Source: CAZNKU01 sp964573775
GTDB lineage: Bacteria > Bacillota > Clostridia > Monoglobales > Firm-18
Reading direction: 5' to 3'
NCBI GenBank assembly: GCA_964573775.1
Contig: CAZNKU010000073.1
Location: 1 to 5,286 of the forward strand
Length of the DNA stretch: 5,286 nt
Shown here: positions 4,980 to 5,286 of the stretch, piece by piece
Layout: every line of letters begins with the position of its first letter
Numbering within the stretch: the stretch's first letter is position 1
Notes under the pieces: generated by a model
What the model was told of the DNA's origin: nothing
The model's input: the letters and a program-made list of their open reading frames with translations, nothing else
Databases searched by the model: none
Made by a program: the position numbers and the translations under genes

Positions 4980-5014
4980 AAGGGCAATGGCAGGAATAGT
5001 CTGTCATTGCCTTT
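4980..5014 (+). terminator. Hairpin between peptide and transporter genes, likely attenuating
   Basis: AAGGGCAATGGCAG (4980-4993) pairs with CTGTCATTGCCTTT (5001-5014) over 14 pairs, two of them G-U, around a seven-base loop. Only three T residues end the arm, so termination would be partial. This would give more peptide mRNA than transporter mRNA and would protect the 3' end of the short transcript, as is common between precursor and export genes. Confidence 0.65.
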
Positions 5015-5035
5015 AGGTTGGTGGAGAATATAATT

Positions 5036-5286
5036 ATGTCTTTAAAAATAGTACGACAACACGATATAAAAGATTGCGGTGCTGCTTGTCTGTCTATGAT
5101 ATGCAGATATTATAAATTAAAACTGCCTATGGTAAGATTTAGAGAACTTATTAAGGTTGATAACAACGGAGCAAATATATATGGCATCGTTGATGGTGCA
5201 GATAAATTAGGGTTGAAAGCAACAGCACTGGAAGGTAATGCTGATGAATTTATAGATAGTATTCAAAAAAAGGAATTTTCTTTTCC
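5036..5286 (+). CDS. C39-peptidase ABC transporter for double-glycine peptides, 5' end (partial)
   Basis: The first 83 residues are visible and the gene continues beyond the window. The N-terminus reads IVRQHDIKDCGAACLSMICRYY, the hallmark of peptidase C39: Gln8 would form the oxyanion hole and Cys14 is the catalytic cysteine. The catalytic His and Asp normally come later and are not reached. In this family the C39 domain is fused to a membrane domain and an ATPase, and the protein removes double-glycine leaders while exporting the peptide. The window cannot show those later domains, so a stand-alone C39 protein remains possible. GTGGAG (5021-5026) lies nine bases before the ATG. The gene follows the peptide precursor in the same direction across a hairpin, so read-through from the upstream promoter probably supplies expression. 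Confidence 0.87.
   Translation, partial: MSLKIVRQHDIKDCGAACLSMICRYYKLKLPMVRFRELIKVDNNGANIYGIVDGADKLGLKATALEGNADEFIDSIQKKEFSF

Noticed and set aside
4787..4987. 66-codon minus-strand open frame over the peptide gene
   Set aside because: It is the antisense of the double-glycine precursor, which has promoter, ribosome binding site and leader motif.

Overview
The window looks like chromosomal DNA of a low-GC Firmicute, most likely a gut-type clostridium. Evidence: AT-rich spacers, GAGGTG and AGGAGG ribosome binding sites, a bacterial copy of the archaeal-type aspartyl-tRNA synthetase, an ISL3-type transposon, and a hairpin repeat of a style I recall from clostridial genomes. The species cannot be named from this sequence.

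Layout. (1) 1-257 is the 3' end of an aspartyl-tRNA synthetase gene. (2) 258-614 has no credible gene; it holds a hairpin-rich repeat, a terminator, and two near-identical 26-bp direct repeats 301 bp apart. (3) 615-1943 is a degenerate ISL3-family insertion sequence with 22-bp imperfect terminal inverted repeats. Its transposase (minus strand) is broken by an N-terminal deletion with frame change and a distal frameshift. (4) 1906-2811 is a LysR-type regulator (minus strand) whose last 12 codons and stop codon come from the IS end. (5) 2966-4125 is a divergent, translationally coupled madL-madM pair for a malonate:Na+ symporter, separated from the regulator by a compact palindromic control region. 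(6) 4126-4417 holds terminators and palindromes between convergent units. (7) 4418-5286 is the start of a peptide-export locus: a small XRE repressor (minus), a near-consensus promoter inside an 11-bp inverted-repeat operator, a 45-residue double-glycine peptide precursor, a leaky-looking hairpin, and the start of a C39-peptidase transporter that runs off the window.

How the parts work together. The LysR protein probably senses malonate or a related acid and controls madLM from the shared 150-bp intergenic region. No malonate decarboxylase gene is visible here. In the right-hand module, the XRE protein probably controls the peptide promoter, and the C39 transporter would cleave the leader after Gly-Gly and export a cationic 30-residue peptide with two cysteines. 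This small locus, whose peptide gene is easy to miss, is the best candidate for something not yet described. The other notable points are the IS-rewritten C-terminus of the regulator and a hairpin in the IS that would hide the transposase start codon in read-through transcripts.
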